Shown piece by piece: positions 19,086-29,109 of a stretch of 64,000 nucleotides of DNA. Location of the stretch: the NCBI GenBank assembly GCA_013177805.1, contig JABLXU010000011.1, positions 1 through 64,000 on the forward strand, given 5' to 3'. The notes under the pieces are model-generated. The model made no database searches, was not told the DNA's origin, and was given only the letters and a program-made list of their open reading frames with translations. The stretch is from Candidatus Omnitrophota bacterium. Its GTDB lineage: Bacteria > Hinthialibacterota > Hinthialibacteria > Hinthialibacterales > Hinthialibacteraceae. Numbering within the stretch: the stretch's first letter is position 1; each line of letters begins with the position of its first letter. Position numbers and translations under genes: made by a program.

Positions 19086-21806
19086 TTATTTCTTTTCCCG
19101 GGCCACGGCGCGCGCGGCGGAGTGGCGGGCGATAGGCACGCGGAAAGGCGAGCAGGAAACGTAGGTCAATCCGACGCGGTGGCAGAACTCGACGGACGCG
19201 GGATCGCCGCCGTGCTCGCCGCAAATCCCCAGTTTGATGTCCTTGCGGGTTTTGCGGCCGCGTTCGACCGCGATTTGAATCAGCTCGCCGATGCCTTCCT
19301 GATCCAGCGAGTTGAATGGATCCTCGGGAAGGAGCTTTTTCTCGACATAGACCGGCAGGAAACCGCCCGCATCGTCCCGGCTGAAGCCGAAGCCCATCTG
19401 GGTCAGATCGTTGGTGCCGAACGAGAAGAACTCGGCCACTTCGGCGATCTTATCGGCCACCAGGCAAGCGCGCGGTATTTCGATCATCGTCCCAAACAGG
19501 TAGGGGATCTTCTTGACGCCGGTGGCCGCGGCGACTTCATCGTGCACCCGCTTGCAGATCGCCTGCATTTCGGTGAGCTCGCCGACCAGGCTGACGACCG
19601 GGATCATGATTTCGGGCAGGGGCTTTTTCTTGGCCTGGATCAATTCCGCGCTGGCTTCGAGGATGGCGCGGATCTGCATTTCGGAGATTTCCGGGTAGGT
19701 GATCCCCAACCGGACCCCGCGGTGACCCATCATGGGGTTGAGTTCATGCAGGGCATCAGCGCGGCGTTCAAATTCGGCCTGGCTGATTCCCAGTTCCCCG
19801 CACAGTTTCTGGATTTCGGCTTTTTCCTTGGGAACGAATTCATGGAGAGGCGGATCCAACAGGCGGATGGTCACGGGGAGCCCATCCATGGCTTCCAAGG
19901 TGGCCTTAATGTCATTCTTGACGAAGGGATAGAGTTCTTCCAATGCTTTGGCGCGCTCGTTCTGGTCCTTGGAGAGGATCATCTTGCGCAACTTGGAGAG
20001 GGGCACTTCGGCACCCTTGCCGTAGAACATGTGCTCCGTGCGGAAGAGGCCGATGCCTTCCGCGCCGAACTTGAGAGCGGTGCGGGCATCCTCGGCGGTG
20101 TCGGCGTTGGTGCGCACTTTGAGGGTGCGGACCGAGTCGCAGATTTTCATGAATTCGTTGAAGAATTCGTTTTCCTCGGCGGCGTCAATGAGGGGCAGTT
20201 GGCCTTCATAAACGTATCCCTTGGTGCCGTTAAGGGTGATCCAATCTCCGCCCTTCAACTTTTGGCCATTGGCTGAGAGGATCTTTTTCCTGTAATCGAT
20301 TTCAAGTTCGCCGGCGCCGACGATGCAGCACATCCCCCAACCACGGGCCACCAGGGCGGCGTGGCTGGTCATGCCGCCGCGGGCCGTCAGGATGCCCACC
20401 GCCGCGCGCATGCCTTCCACGTCCTCGGGATTGGTCTCTTCCCGGACGAGGATCACTTTTTTCCCTTCCTTGGCCATCGCCACCGCTTCCTCGGCCGTGA
20501 AGACGATCTGGCCGCAAGCGCCGCCCGGGCCGGCGGGCAGGCCTTTGGCGAAGATCTTGGATTTCTTTTCAGCGGCCGGATCGACGATGGGGTGCAGAAG
20601 TTCATCCAGTTGGCCGGGAGAGACGCGCAACACCGCGGTTTCTTTGGAAATCAGGCGGCTTTTGCACATTTCGACGGCCATGCGCACCGCGGCGGGACCG
20701 TTGCGTTTGCCCACGCGGCACTGCAGCATCCAGAGTTTGCCTTCCTGGATGGTGAACTCGATGTCGAGCATGTCGGTGTAATGCTTCTCGAGTTTCTTGC
20801 GGATCTCATCGAGCTGCTTGTAGAGTTTGGGGTACTTTTCTTCCAGGGAAGGCAAGTGGGCACTTTGCTCCGTCTTGCCGTACACGTTCAAGGGATTGGG
20901 CGTGCGGATGCCGGCGACGACGTCTTCGCCCTGGGCGTTGGGGAGCCATTCCCCGTAAAACTGATTTTCGCCCGTGGCCGGATTGCGCGTGAAGGCCACG
21001 CCGGTGGCCGAATCCTCACCCATGTTGCCGAAGACCATGGCCTGCACGTTGACCGCGGTGCCCCAGTCGTGGGGAATCTTCTCGATTTCGCGGTAAGCGA
21101 CGGCGCGCTTGCCGTTCCAGGATTGGAAGACGGCGTTGATGCCGCCCCAGAGTTGATCCATGGGATCGTCGGGGAATTCCTTGCCTAGAACCTTCTTCAC
21201 TTTTTCCTTGTAAATTTTGCAGAGTTCCTGGAGGTCCTCCGCGGTCAGCTCGGTATCATTTTTCACCCCGCGGGCTTTCTTCATCTTATCCATTTCCTCT
21301 TCGAGCTGGGCGCGGATGTTCTCGCCTTCCTTCGGCTCGAGACCGGCCGCTTTTTCCATGACCACGTCCGAATACATGGTGATCAGCCGGCGGTAGGAAT
21401 CCCAGACGAAACGGGGATTGTTGGTCTTTTTAATCAGGCCCTGGATGGTGCTTTCGTTGAGGCCTACATTGAGGATGGTTTCCATCATGCCAGGCATCGA
21501 GCTCCGGGCGCCGGAGCGGATGGAAAGGAGGAGGGGATTGCCGGGATCCCCGAATTTCATGCCCATGCTCTTTTCGATTTTTTTGAGCGCGGCGTCCACT
21601 TCGGCCTTGAACTCGGGGGTGTATTTCCCTTTGTTCTTGTAGTACTCAGTGCACATTTCCGTGGTGATGGTAAATCCGGCCGGGACGGGAATCCCGAGGT
21701 TCGTCATCTCCGCCAGGTTGGCGCCTTTGCCGCCCAGCAAGTTCTTCATGTCCGCGGTGCCGTCCGCTTTGCCGTCGCCGAAGAAATAGACGTTTTTTTT
21801 GCTCAT
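19086..21806 (-). CDS. ppdK: Pyruvate, phosphate dikinase
   Basis: 906 residues, the normal length. PpdK interconverts ATP + Pi + pyruvate and AMP + PPi + phosphoenolpyruvate in the cytoplasm, usable for gluconeogenesis or PPi-dependent glycolysis. The nucleotide-binding domain is seen as LLGGKGANLAEMTNLGIPVP, SIRSGARSSMPGMMETILN and AVNVQAMVFGNMGEDSATGV. The central phosphohistidine domain has GGMTSHAALVARGWGMCCIV with the catalytic His in TSHA. The C-terminal PEP/pyruvate domain has GIGLFRTEHMF, NPMMGHRGVRLG and FSFGTNDLTQMGFGFSRDD, and ends with the LGICGEHGGDP loop bearing the catalytic Cys. All active-site regions appear intact. The start ATG at 21806 faces prfA across a ~450-bp divergent intergenic region. 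Confidence 0.98.
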   Translation of the reverse strand: MSKKNVYFFGDGKADGTADMKNLLGGKGANLAEMTNLGIPVPAGFTITTEMCTEYYKNKGKYTPEFKAEVDAALKKIEKSMGMKFGDPGNPLLLSIRSGARSSMPGMMETILNVGLNESTIQGLIKKTNNPRFVWDSYRRLITMYSDVVMEKAAGLEPKEGENIRAQLEEEMDKMKKARGVKNDTELTAEDLQELCKIYKEKVKKVLGKEFPDDPMDQLWGGINAVFQSWNGKRAVAYREIEKIPHDWGTAVNVQAMVFGNMGEDSATGVAFTRNPATGENQFYGEWLPNAQGEDVVAGIRTPNPLNVYGKTEQSAHLPSLEEKYPKLYKQLDEIRKKLEKHYTDMLDIEFTIQEGKLWMLQCRVGKRNGPAAVRMAVEMCKSRLISKETAVLRVSPGQLDELLHPIVDPAAEKKSKIFAKGLPAGPGGACGQIVFTAEEAVAMAKEGKKVILVREETNPEDVEGMRAAVGILTARGGMTSHAALVARGWGMCCIVGAGELEIDYRKKILSANGQKLKGGDWITLNGTKGYVYEGQLPLIDAAEENEFFNEFMKICDSVRTLKVRTNADTAEDARTALKFGAEGIGLFRTEHMFYGKGAEVPLSKLRKMILSKDQNERAKALEELYPFVKNDIKATLEAMDGLPVTIRLLDPPLHEFVPKEKAEIQKLCGELGISQAEFERRADALHELNPMMGHRGVRLGITYPEISEMQIRAILEASAELIQAKKKPLPEIMIPVVSLVGELTEMQAICKRVHDEVAAATGVKKIPYLFGTMIEIPRACLVADKIAEVAEFFSFGTNDLTQMGFGFSRDDAGGFLPVYVEKKLLPEDPFNSLDQEGIGELIQIAVERGRKTRKDIKLGICGEHGGDPASVEFCHRVGLTYVSCSPFRVPIARHSAARAVAREKK

Positions 21807-22255
21807 GGTTCCTATCCTGACCTCGCCTTTGATATGATGAGGGAATGGTGTAATGGATGACTGCGATCTACCAACCCATGTTTACCCGCTTGGCTGCCCA
21901 ATGCAGAAGCAAACAAACGTTAATATGTATCACGGTTTTTCTGAATAGGGAAGGTGCGCATGAAGGCCCGGCGGCTTTTCAGGCCCTCATCCTCTCCCTT
22001 CGCCTAATTCAAGCCAATCCCCTTTGCCGGGATTACCACTCGCCGCCCGCCGGATATACAATTTTGGTGAGTCGTTTATGGCAAATCGCAAATGTCGAAT
22101 GGAAGCATCCGGTCTCCGCGAGGAGACGCCGGATCGGTCTCCCGCCTGCCCGCGGTGATTTCGGCTTCCGTCTCCTCTGCTCCTCCTCCCGGATGGCCAG
22201 GGGACGCGGCCGCGTGGCATCACGGGACTCTTTGATCCCCAGTCGAGCGAAAGGC
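21807..22255. other. Divergent intergenic region between ppdK and prfA
   Basis: About 450 bp that must hold the promoters of both genes. A plus-strand frame runs through it in phase with prfA, but the translation shows no domain and is rich in Arg/Ser/Pro, so I treat it as untranslated. I see no tRNA or riboswitch. Confidence 0.5.
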
Positions 22256-23329
22256 ATGGACACCCTGGAAGCCAAACTAAAAGAGATCGCCCAACAATTT
22301 GAGGAAATCGAGGCCGCGCTCAGCGATCCGGCGAACCTGTCGAACCGCGCCCGCATGACCGGCCTGAGCCGCAAGCACGCGGAATTGCTTCCCTTGATTC
22401 AAGACTACCGGAAATGGATCCGCATTCACCGGGAAATCCAAGAGGTTCATAGCCTGCTCGCCTCCAAAGACAGCGAGATCGCCGAGTTGGCCCAGAGCGA
22501 GTTGGACGAGTTGAAGGAACAGGAAAGCGCCATCCGGGCCCGGTTGCAGGAGGAGTTGACACCCAAGGACCCCAACGCCCACCGGAACACGATCATCGAG
22601 ATCCGGGCCGGGACCGGAGGGGAGGAGGCGGCCCTGTTCGCCGGCGACCTGTTCCGCATGTACAGCCGGTACGCGGAATCGAAGCAGTGGACCGTGGAAG
22701 TGCTCTCTTCCAATCCCACGGGATTGGGCGGATACAAAGAAATCATCTTCATGGTAAGCGGCCCGAATGCATACTCCCGCTTGAAGTTCGAAGGCGGGAC
22801 GCACCGGGTGCAACGGGTGCCGGAGACGGAAGCGTCCGGCCGGGTGCATACCTCCGCGGCCACGGTGGCCGTGTTGCCGGAAGCGGAGGAGGTGGACATT
22901 CAGATCGCGCCGGAAGATCTGCGGATCGACGTGTTCCGATCATCCGGCCCCGGGGGGCAAAGCGTGAACACCACCGATTCCGCGGTGCGGATCACGCATA
23001 TTCCTACCGGGCTGGTGGTCACGTGCCAGGATGAAAAGTCACAGCACAAGAACCGCGCGCGGGCCCTCAAAGTGCTGCGCAGCCGCTTGTTGGAGCTCGA
23101 ACAGCAGAAACAATTCACCGAACAACATCTCCAACGCCGGAGCATGGTGGGCAGCGGCGACCGCAGCGAACGGATCCGGACGTATAATTTTCCCCAAAAC
23201 CGGCTGACCGACCACCGGATCAACCTAACCCTGCACCGCCTGGATTCCATCATGGAGGGGGAATTAGACGACATCATCGACGCCTTGATCCAGGAAGATC
23301 AACTGAACCGGCTGCGCACCAACCCGTGA
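22256..23329 (+). CDS. prfA: Peptide chain release factor 1
   Basis: 357 residues from the ATG at 22256 ([19 protein letters not shown]), the typical RF1 start and length; AAAGG lies just upstream. RF1 reads UAA and UAG and releases the finished peptide. Visible are the helical N-terminal domain, the [18 protein letters not shown] entry to the core, the tripeptide stop-reading motif as PET (residues 189-191) in [19 protein letters not shown], and the catalytic GGQ at 233-235 in [19 protein letters not shown]. The PxT form distinguishes it from RF2 (SPF). The prmC methyltransferase that modifies the GGQ glutamine starts 64 bp downstream, a classic operon. Confidence 0.98.
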   Translation: MDTLEAKLKEIAQQFEEIEAALSDPANLSNRARMTGLSRKHAELLPLIQDYRKWIRIHREIQEVHSLLASKDSEIAELAQSELDELKEQESAIRARLQEELTPKDPNAHRNTIIEIRAGTGGEEAALFAGDLFRMYSRYAESKQWTVEVLSSNPTGLGGYKEIIFMVSGPNAYSRLKFEGGTHRVQRVPETEASGRVHTSAATVAVLPEAEEVDIQIAPEDLRIDVFRSSGPGGQSVNTTDSAVRITHIPTGLVVTCQDEKSQHKNRARALKVLRSRLLELEQQKQFTEQHLQRRSMVGSGDRSERIRTYNFPQNRLTDHRINLTLHRLDSIMEGELDDIIDALIQEDQLNRLRTNP

Positions 23330-23393
23330 GCCGGAAAATCTTATCCCGGCCCAAAACCTCAATCCATCTGTTCCAAGGGAAAACACGGACCTC

Positions 23394-24254
23394 ATGAACA
23401 TCCAGCAAGCCGTGGCCCTGGCGGACACCACGCTCCGGGCGCATCACGTCGAATCGCCCCGCCTTTCGGCGGAACTGTTGGCCGCGCACGTCACTTCCCT
23501 GACCCGCTCCCAGGTCCTCGCGAAAGGAGACCGGTCCCTGTCCCTGGAAGAAGAATCGGCCTTCCGGGCAGCCTTGGCGCGGCGTGTCCGGCATGAACCG
23601 GTTCCTTACATCACCGGCGAGACCGAATTTTATTCCCTGCCCTTTTCCATCGTGCCGGGGGTGTTCATCCCCCGGCCGGAAACCGAAACGCTGGTGGACG
23701 CGGCTTTGGCGGCCGCGCGGGGATTGGATCATCCCCCCACGATTGGTGACTTGGGAACCGGGTGCGGGACGATTCTGGTAAGTTTGGCGTATCATTTGGA
23801 GGCGGGAGAAGTTTGGGGGTGCGACTTATCGCCCACGGCGCTCCGGGTGGCCGCCGCCAACGCGCGGAGGCATCATCTGGAGAACCGTGTGATGCTCCGG
23901 GAAGGATCATTGTTCGATCCCTTCCGCCCGATAGCGGGCCGGATTTTCGATGTGCTGGTCTCCAATCCGCCGTATATCAAATCGGGTGACATTCCTGCCT
24001 TAGCCAAGCAGATCCGGGATTTTGAACCGCTTCCGGCCTTGGATGGCGGTCCGGATGGACTAACCTGTATCCGGGCCATCCTGGAAGACGCGGCGGATTT
24101 CCTGCGCCCGGGCGGGTTTCTCTTTCTGGAAGCCGAGCCGGGCCTGATGCCAAAGATTGAAGAGGAAGCCAAGCGGCGGGGGTACGTCGATTTCGTGGTG
24201 CACCAAGACGCTTCGGGAAAGGAACGGGTGGCCCAATGCCGGACTCCGGACTGA
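23394..24254 (+). CDS. prmC: Peptide chain release factor N5-glutamine methyltransferase
   Basis: 286 residues. PrmC methylates the Gln of the GGQ motif in release factors, using S-adenosylmethionine. It has an N-terminal helical substrate domain, the family marker FIPRPETETLVDAAL (about residues 91-105), SAM motif I as IGDLGTGCGTILVSLA (about 117-132), an acidic SAM ribose position in GCDLSPTALRVA, and the catalytic NPPY at 191-194. It directly follows prfA, whose product it modifies. Nothing is missing compared with the family. Confidence 0.97.
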   Translation: MNIQQAVALADTTLRAHHVESPRLSAELLAAHVTSLTRSQVLAKGDRSLSLEEESAFRAALARRVRHEPVPYITGETEFYSLPFSIVPGVFIPRPETETLVDAALAAARGLDHPPTIGDLGTGCGTILVSLAYHLEAGEVWGCDLSPTALRVAAANARRHHLENRVMLREGSLFDPFRPIAGRIFDVLVSNPPYIKSGDIPALAKQIRDFEPLPALDGGPDGLTCIRAILEDAADFLRPGGFLFLEAEPGLMPKIEEEAKRRGYVDFVVHQDASGKERVAQCRTPD

Positions 24255-24388
24255 AAGCAAGTTTGGCCAGGCATTGGGATGGGAATAAGGGACAATAAGG
24301 TCCCATTGGATACAGGCCGCTCCAGGCCCCCCTATCCGGGAGCGCCGGGTTATAATTTGGTTTTCAATAATTAAAATTGGGAAATTCC

Positions 24389-26344
24389 ATGTTCACTTTA
24401 TCCAATCCTTTGTTGTTGTGGGCCATGCCGGTGCTGCTGTTGCCGTGGATATTCCGCCGGCGGCAGGAAGAACGCATCCAGCATATCCATTTCCCCCTCA
24501 TTCAGTTCCTGCGGGAATCGGAAGAGAAAGAGTTGATCAATCCCCAGGTACAGGAATTATTGTTGCTGATCCTGCGCACGGTGCTGCTGGCGGTGTTGAT
24601 CCTGGCCCTGGCGGGGCCGAAATGGACCTCGAACGGGCAGCCGGGCCGGGGGTGGTTCTCGTTTTTCCCCCTGGGCAGCCGTTTCCAAAGTCACACCGTA
24701 GTGGTGGATACCTCTTATAGCATGGGGTATGGCCAGGGCGAACGTTCCTGGTGGCATAAAGCCGGCCAGGCACGCAAGCAGGTGGATCAGGCGTTGTCCG
24801 GCTTCCCGGTTTCCTATGTCCGTTGGGACCGCTCCACGATACCGGCGAACCGCACCACCCGCTTGATTCCCCTCTCCGCGGCGGAATTGAATCAATTGTT
24901 CGAAGCCGCGCCCGATCACCCCGGCACGTCCGTCCCCGAATTGGTGGAAGCGTTGAAACGCAGTTTTCCCTTGGAGGGAAGTATTCTGCTGATTACCGAC
25001 GGCCAACGGATTCCTTGGCTTCCCTTGCTGCAACCGGAGGCCCGGCCGGACGCGTTTCCTCCCCTGGTAGTGATCACCGTGGGAGAAGGCCCGCTGGTCA
25101 ATGCCTGGTGCGAGATACAAACCGTCTCCTCCCCGCCGTGGGGGATTGCCGGATGGGAGACGCTTGCCGGGCAGGTCCATTCGCTCCGGGATGACGCGGG
25201 CAGCGAGGGGACGGTCTCGATTCAGTTAAAAGACCGCGCCGAGCAGTTGTATTCCCGCGCGGTGACGTTCCCAGGGGCCACGCCGGAGCCGGTGGCCATT
25301 CCCTTTTCGTTCACCGCCCGCTATTTGGATCTGATCCCATTCCAGGAGAATAATCCCTTGCCGCCGGAGTTGGAATTCGTGGTCCAGGTCTCTCCCGAAG
25401 ATCCTTTGCCGGTGGATAATCAGGTGGTGATCCGCATTCCCGCCGCGGCGCCGTTCCGAGTTGGATATGTCCAAGGCGTGGAAGAGGACAATCTGGTCTT
25501 GCCGGTGTTGCATTCGGCCTTGAATCCCCTGGCGAGAGAAGGCCAGCCGCTGCCGGTTACCCTTTCGCGTATCGCTTTGCCTTTTATGACCGATGAAACG
25601 CAGGTGGATTTGGTGTTGCTGGATAAACACCTGACCGGCGATTCGATGACCGGGGCCGATCAATCCGCCATTATGGAGTATGTGAAAAACGGCGGCGCGG
25701 TTGTTCTCTTTACGGGTGGAGAACCGCCCGCGCCTGGCCCATGGTCCGCGATGTTGGCGGCCGTGGGCTGGCAGTGGTACGATGAACCACCCGAGAAAAT
25801 CCCCCCCTCCCCGGTCTCTGTCAGCGGCGCGGGAATGTGGGGTGAAGCGCTGTCCGCCTGGGATCCGTCTATGTGGGAACCTTGGCTGCCCAAGCGCGCC
25901 GGACGGGTGGAGAGCGGCGGAATCCGCCCCCGGGCAGTGTACCAGGTTGGGGATCAAATCGCGCATCTGGTCAGCGAGGTCATCATGGGCCAAGGGCAAA
26001 TCTGGGTGGTGAATACGGATACCCAACCTGACGCGGGGACATTGCTTTCCCCCTTGCTCCCCGTGTTTTTGTGGGAGACCGCCAAGGAGACCGCCCGTTT
26101 GAAACAGCCGGCAATCCTCGAGTGGGCGGAATCGCGCCGGGAATCGGATATCCGCCTGTTATCCGGTGAGGAAAAACAAAAACTAACAGAGACATATGGC
26201 ATCCGGTTCGTCCAGCCGGACGAAATCCGCGAGATGGTTTCACCGCTGTATGGCGGGACTGACCTGCGCACGCTGCTGCTCGTGTTGTGCGGCGCGTTGG
26301 CGTTGACGGAATCCTGGCTGGCCAACCGTCTGGCCTCGTTATAA
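24389..26344 (+). CDS. BatA-domain membrane protein (aerotolerance regulator N-terminal domain)
   Basis: 651 residues from the ATG at 24389. The N-terminus MFTLSNPLLLWAMPVLLLPWIFRRRQ followed by a second hydrophobic segment (LLLLILRTVLLAVLILALAG) is the two-helix BatA/PF07584 N-terminal module. The large central part faces the periplasm and includes a von Willebrand A-like start (VVVDTSYSMGYGQGE, a degenerate DxSxS MIDAS motif) and a glutamine-amidotransferase-like stretch near VKNGGAVVLFTGGEPP. A C-terminal helix (LLLVLCGALALTESWLAN) closes the protein. Such proteins sit beside MoxR/Bat clusters, but here the next gene, 3 bp away, is an O-antigen ligase homologue, so the context is envelope assembly. 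Its exact role is unknown. Confidence 0.85.
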   Translation: MFTLSNPLLLWAMPVLLLPWIFRRRQEERIQHIHFPLIQFLRESEEKELINPQVQELLLLILRTVLLAVLILALAGPKWTSNGQPGRGWFSFFPLGSRFQSHTVVVDTSYSMGYGQGERSWWHKAGQARKQVDQALSGFPVSYVRWDRSTIPANRTTRLIPLSAAELNQLFEAAPDHPGTSVPELVEALKRSFPLEGSILLITDGQRIPWLPLLQPEARPDAFPPLVVITVGEGPLVNAWCEIQTVSSPPWGIAGWETLAGQVHSLRDDAGSEGTVSIQLKDRAEQLYSRAVTFPGATPEPVAIPFSFTARYLDLIPFQENNPLPPELEFVVQVSPEDPLPVDNQVVIRIPAAAPFRVGYVQGVEEDNLVLPVLHSALNPLAREGQPLPVTLSRIALPFMTDETQVDLVLLDKHLTGDSMTGADQSAIMEYVKNGGAVVLFTGGEPPAPGPWSAMLAAVGWQWYDEPPEKIPPSPVSVSGAGMWGEALSAWDPSMWEPWLPKRAGRVESGGIRPRAVYQVGDQIAHLVSEVIMGQGQIWVVNTDTQPDAGTLLSPLLPVFLWETAKETARLKQPAILEWAESRRESDIRLLSGEEKQKLTETYGIRFVQPDEIREMVSPLYGGTDLRTLLLVLCGALALTESWLANRLASL

Positions 26345-26347
26345 TCC

Positions 26348-28207
26348 ATGAAAACATTGGCGGACCGGCTTCGTTCTCCAGACGGCGGGGGGAATCCGGG
26401 ATTAAGCGATCCCTGCTTGGCCGGCGGATTGTTGGCGGTGCTGGGGTGCCTGGCCCCGTTGTATCCGCAACTGATCCATTTTGGTTTCGCATTCTTTTTC
26501 CGATCCACGTTGTTTCTGCTGCTGGGCCTATTGGGATACCGTTTTGGACTGGCCGAAGTGGCCCGGCGGATCGTGACTTCTCCGCTGTTCTGGCCGGCGC
26601 TGCTGTTTCTCGTTCTTCTGTCCGTGGAGTTGGTGCAAACACCCAACGTATACCGCGCGAAGGCCAAGATTTCCCTGCTGCTCGCGGCCGGATTGATATA
26701 CAGCTTGGCTTTTGTATGGCCGTGGAACGAACGGGCGCGCCAATGGGTTTGCTGGGGCTTGCTGATCGGGGGCGTCGGGGCGGCCTTGCACGCGCTCTAC
26801 ACGCAATGGACCGGGCATGGGGCCCTGATCGCCACGATCAAGACCAATCCCATCTACCCGGCCGACATGCGGGAGGAGATGATCCGCTCGCTTCAGGCCA
26901 ACCGGGCACTGGGCCGTTTCGGCAATCCCAATCATCTGGCCGGTTACCTGGTGTTGTGCCTGTGGCCGCTTTGGATTTTGGGGAAAGCCCAGGCCAACCG
27001 GCGGCAGCGGATGCTGTTGCTGGCGGCGGGCGGAATTCTGGTATGGGGCATCTATCGGACGTATTCCCGCAGCGGGTTGATCGCGCTGGCGGTCACGGCA
27101 GCCTTGTTCGCGGGCTACGAACTCCATGCCCGCGGATTCCGGTTCACCTGGAAATCCGCGTTGGGCACGGCCTTGAGTATGCTCATCCTGGGGGCGGGTT
27201 TCTTCACGTTGTTACCTGAACAATGGCTGGGCGGGAGGCTGATGACGGTCTCCACCATCGTCGCGCGGATCCACTTTTTCCGGGGAGGCGTGGCCATCAT
27301 CCAGGATCATCCCTGGCTGGGCGTGGGACCGGAAGGTTTTGAAGGCCACTATTGTGCCTACCTGCGCCCGGGGGATTTGGAATCGCGGTACGTGCACAAT
27401 ATCCTTCTGGAAACGGGGGTGGAAGGAGGAATCGCCGGGGTATTTCTGTTTTTCTGGCTGCTGATCGTGGCATTCCTCAGTTTAAGCCGGGCCCAACGCC
27501 GGGTAGAGAACGGTTTGCCTTATCCTTTCGCGGCATTGGGAGCGGTTTTGACGTTTCTCTTGTTGTCTCTGGCCGATTTTCACAACAACCTGATGGAGAT
27601 GTGGCTGGCACCCGCGTTTCTGGCGGGCGTGGCCACGGCGCGGAAAGCCTCAACGGCCAATCCTCCGCCTGGGCGGCCTGCTGCCCAGAGGAAAAGAAGC
27701 CAAGGAGCCGCCGTTCTGCTCGGCACCGGTTTGGCGGTGGTATGGATTATGATGATCCTGCTCCGTTTTTGGAACGAAACTTATAAAGCGAACGGATATT
27801 ACCTGGCGCTCGACGGGCAGAAAACCGCCGCCCGGGACGCGTATGAACGCGCTGTCTTTTTTGACCGGACCGATGCCGAATCCTGGAACCACCTGGGGCA
27901 CCTGTGGGCGGATACTCCCGGCCCGGCCGCGGTCTTCGAACGGCTCGCCTGCCTGAAACAAGCGGTCCGCTGGTTGCCCCGCAGCGCCGCCTACCGCGCC
28001 GATTACGCGGATGCCCTGTTTGCCGCCGGCCAGACCGATCAATGCCTGGAGCAATTGAAAACCGCTCAACTTCTTTTTCCCTCCCGGCCCATCTATCATG
28101 AAAAGCTGGCCCGCTATTACCGCCTCCTTGGCCGGACCGCCGAAGCCGTGGAACAGGAACAAAAAGCCCAACACTTGCATCAACAAATCGAGGCAAACCG
28201 CCTATGA
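26348..28207 (+). CDS. O-antigen ligase/polymerase-like membrane protein fused to TPR domain
   Basis: 619 residues. About ten to twelve hydrophobic segments fill residues 20-480. The Wzy_C/PF04932 landmarks are present: RFGNPNHLAGYL (about 195-206), YSRSG (about 239), the periplasmic loop HPWLGVGPEGF and HNILLETGVEGG. After the last helix (AVLLGTGLAVVWIMMILL) the chain continues as a TPR region (YYLALDGQKTAARDAYERAV, ALFAAGQTDQCLEQLKTA, KLARYYRLLGRTAEAVEQE). The family joins or polymerises undecaprenyl-linked glycans at the periplasmic face. It starts 3 bp after the BatA-domain gene and overlaps the IspG-like gene by 4 bp (ATGA), so all three are probably co-translated. Confidence 0.92.
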   Translation: MKTLADRLRSPDGGGNPGLSDPCLAGGLLAVLGCLAPLYPQLIHFGFAFFFRSTLFLLLGLLGYRFGLAEVARRIVTSPLFWPALLFLVLLSVELVQTPNVYRAKAKISLLLAAGLIYSLAFVWPWNERARQWVCWGLLIGGVGAALHALYTQWTGHGALIATIKTNPIYPADMREEMIRSLQANRALGRFGNPNHLAGYLVLCLWPLWILGKAQANRRQRMLLLAAGGILVWGIYRTYSRSGLIALAVTAALFAGYELHARGFRFTWKSALGTALSMLILGAGFFTLLPEQWLGGRLMTVSTIVARIHFFRGGVAIIQDHPWLGVGPEGFEGHYCAYLRPGDLESRYVHNILLETGVEGGIAGVFLFFWLLIVAFLSLSRAQRRVENGLPYPFAALGAVLTFLLLSLADFHNNLMEMWLAPAFLAGVATARKASTANPPPGRPAAQRKRSQGAAVLLGTGLAVVWIMMILLRFWNETYKANGYYLALDGQKTAARDAYERAVFFDRTDAESWNHLGHLWADTPGPAAVFERLACLKQAVRWLPRSAAYRADYADALFAAGQTDQCLEQLKTAQLLFPSRPIYHEKLARYYRLLGRTAEAVEQEQKAQHLHQQIEANRL

Positions 28208-29109
28208 CCGCCACCGCCCCCTTTCCCGCTTCCCACGTGACCCGGGAACGCCGTAAAACCACCCAAGTAACCGTGCGCGACATCCGCATCGGCGGAGACG
28301 CCCCCATCGCCGTCCAGACCATGGTCAAAGTTCCGACCACGGACTACGACGCCGTGATGCGGGAAATTGAAGCCTCCATGACCATCTACCCCGAAAATCT
28401 GCCGGAACGGGAGCAGAACATCCTCAAAGAGATCCTATGCTGGGAGGACGCCTGCGCGTTGGCGCCTTTCCATTGCGATATCACGCGGGTCAGCGTGCCC
28501 GACGAAGATTCCGCCGGAACGTTCGCGCGGATCGTCCGGAACTCGCCCATTCCCATCGTTTCGGACATCCATTTCCGGCCGCCTATGGCCTTGGCGGCCC
28601 TCGAGGCGGGGACGGATAAGCTGCGGATCAATCCCGGCAACATCCGCGATCCCAAACTGCTGCGGCGCATCGCGCGGGAAGCCGTGGCGCGGAAAACCCC
28701 CATCCGCGTGGGTGTCAACGCCGGCTCGCTCGACAAGGACCTGCTGGAGCGTTACGGCAACCATTCGGCGGAGGCGCTGGCGTTGAGCGCGGCCAACTCC
28801 GTCCGGTTAATCGAAGAAGAAGGCGTGACGGACATCGTGGTGTCGCTGAAGGCCAATGACGCCCGATGGACCGTGGACGCTTACCGGATTTTTGCCGAAA
28901 AATCCACGTATCCGTTACACCTGGGAGTCACCGAGGCGGGTTGCGGCCGCGCGGCGGTGGTCAACTCGTGGGCCGGGCTGGGAACGTTGCTCCAAATGGG
29001 GATCGGCGACACCATCCGCATATCGTTGACCGAAGATTCCCGCCTGGAGGTGGTGGTGGGGCATCTATTGCTCCATTACCTGGGCCTGCCGCGTTACGCG
29101 CACGGGTGA
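28204..29109 (+). CDS. IspG (GcpE) homologue lacking the C-terminal 4Fe-4S domain
   Basis: 301 residues. The TIM-barrel part of (E)-4-hydroxy-3-methylbut-2-enyl-diphosphate synthase is unmistakable: PIAVQTMVKVPTTD, IVSDIHFRPPMALAALEAG, DKLRINPGNI, IRVGVNAGSLD, LHLGVTEAGCGR and GIGDTIRISLTEDSRLEV. The gene stops right after LLLHYLGLPRYAHG, where normal IspG (usually 350-400 residues) continues into CPxCGR and GCVVNGPGE, the domain that binds the Fe-S cluster. I find no such sequence downstream in any frame. There is also an insertion of about 25 residues after residue 58. Without cluster ligands it should not make HMBPP by the known mechanism. It may be a truncated gene or a repurposed paralogue; its ATGA overlap with the ligase suggests it is still expressed. 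Confidence 0.9.
   Translation: MTATAPFPASHVTRERRKTTQVTVRDIRIGGDAPIAVQTMVKVPTTDYDAVMREIEASMTIYPENLPEREQNILKEILCWEDACALAPFHCDITRVSVPDEDSAGTFARIVRNSPIPIVSDIHFRPPMALAALEAGTDKLRINPGNIRDPKLLRRIAREAVARKTPIRVGVNAGSLDKDLLERYGNHSAEALALSAANSVRLIEEEGVTDIVVSLKANDARWTVDAYRIFAEKSTYPLHLGVTEAGCGRAAVVNSWAGLGTLLQMGIGDTIRISLTEDSRLEVVVGHLLLHYLGLPRYAHG

Noticed and set aside
19083..20276. 397-residue plus-strand open frame opposite ppdK, plus 20361-21188
   Set aside because: Shadow of ppdK; His/Phe/Gly-rich, with no ribosome-binding site.
21857..22255. 133-residue N-terminal extension of prfA
   Set aside because: RF1 proteins start at the MDTLEAK position; the extension is not domain-like and has no support.
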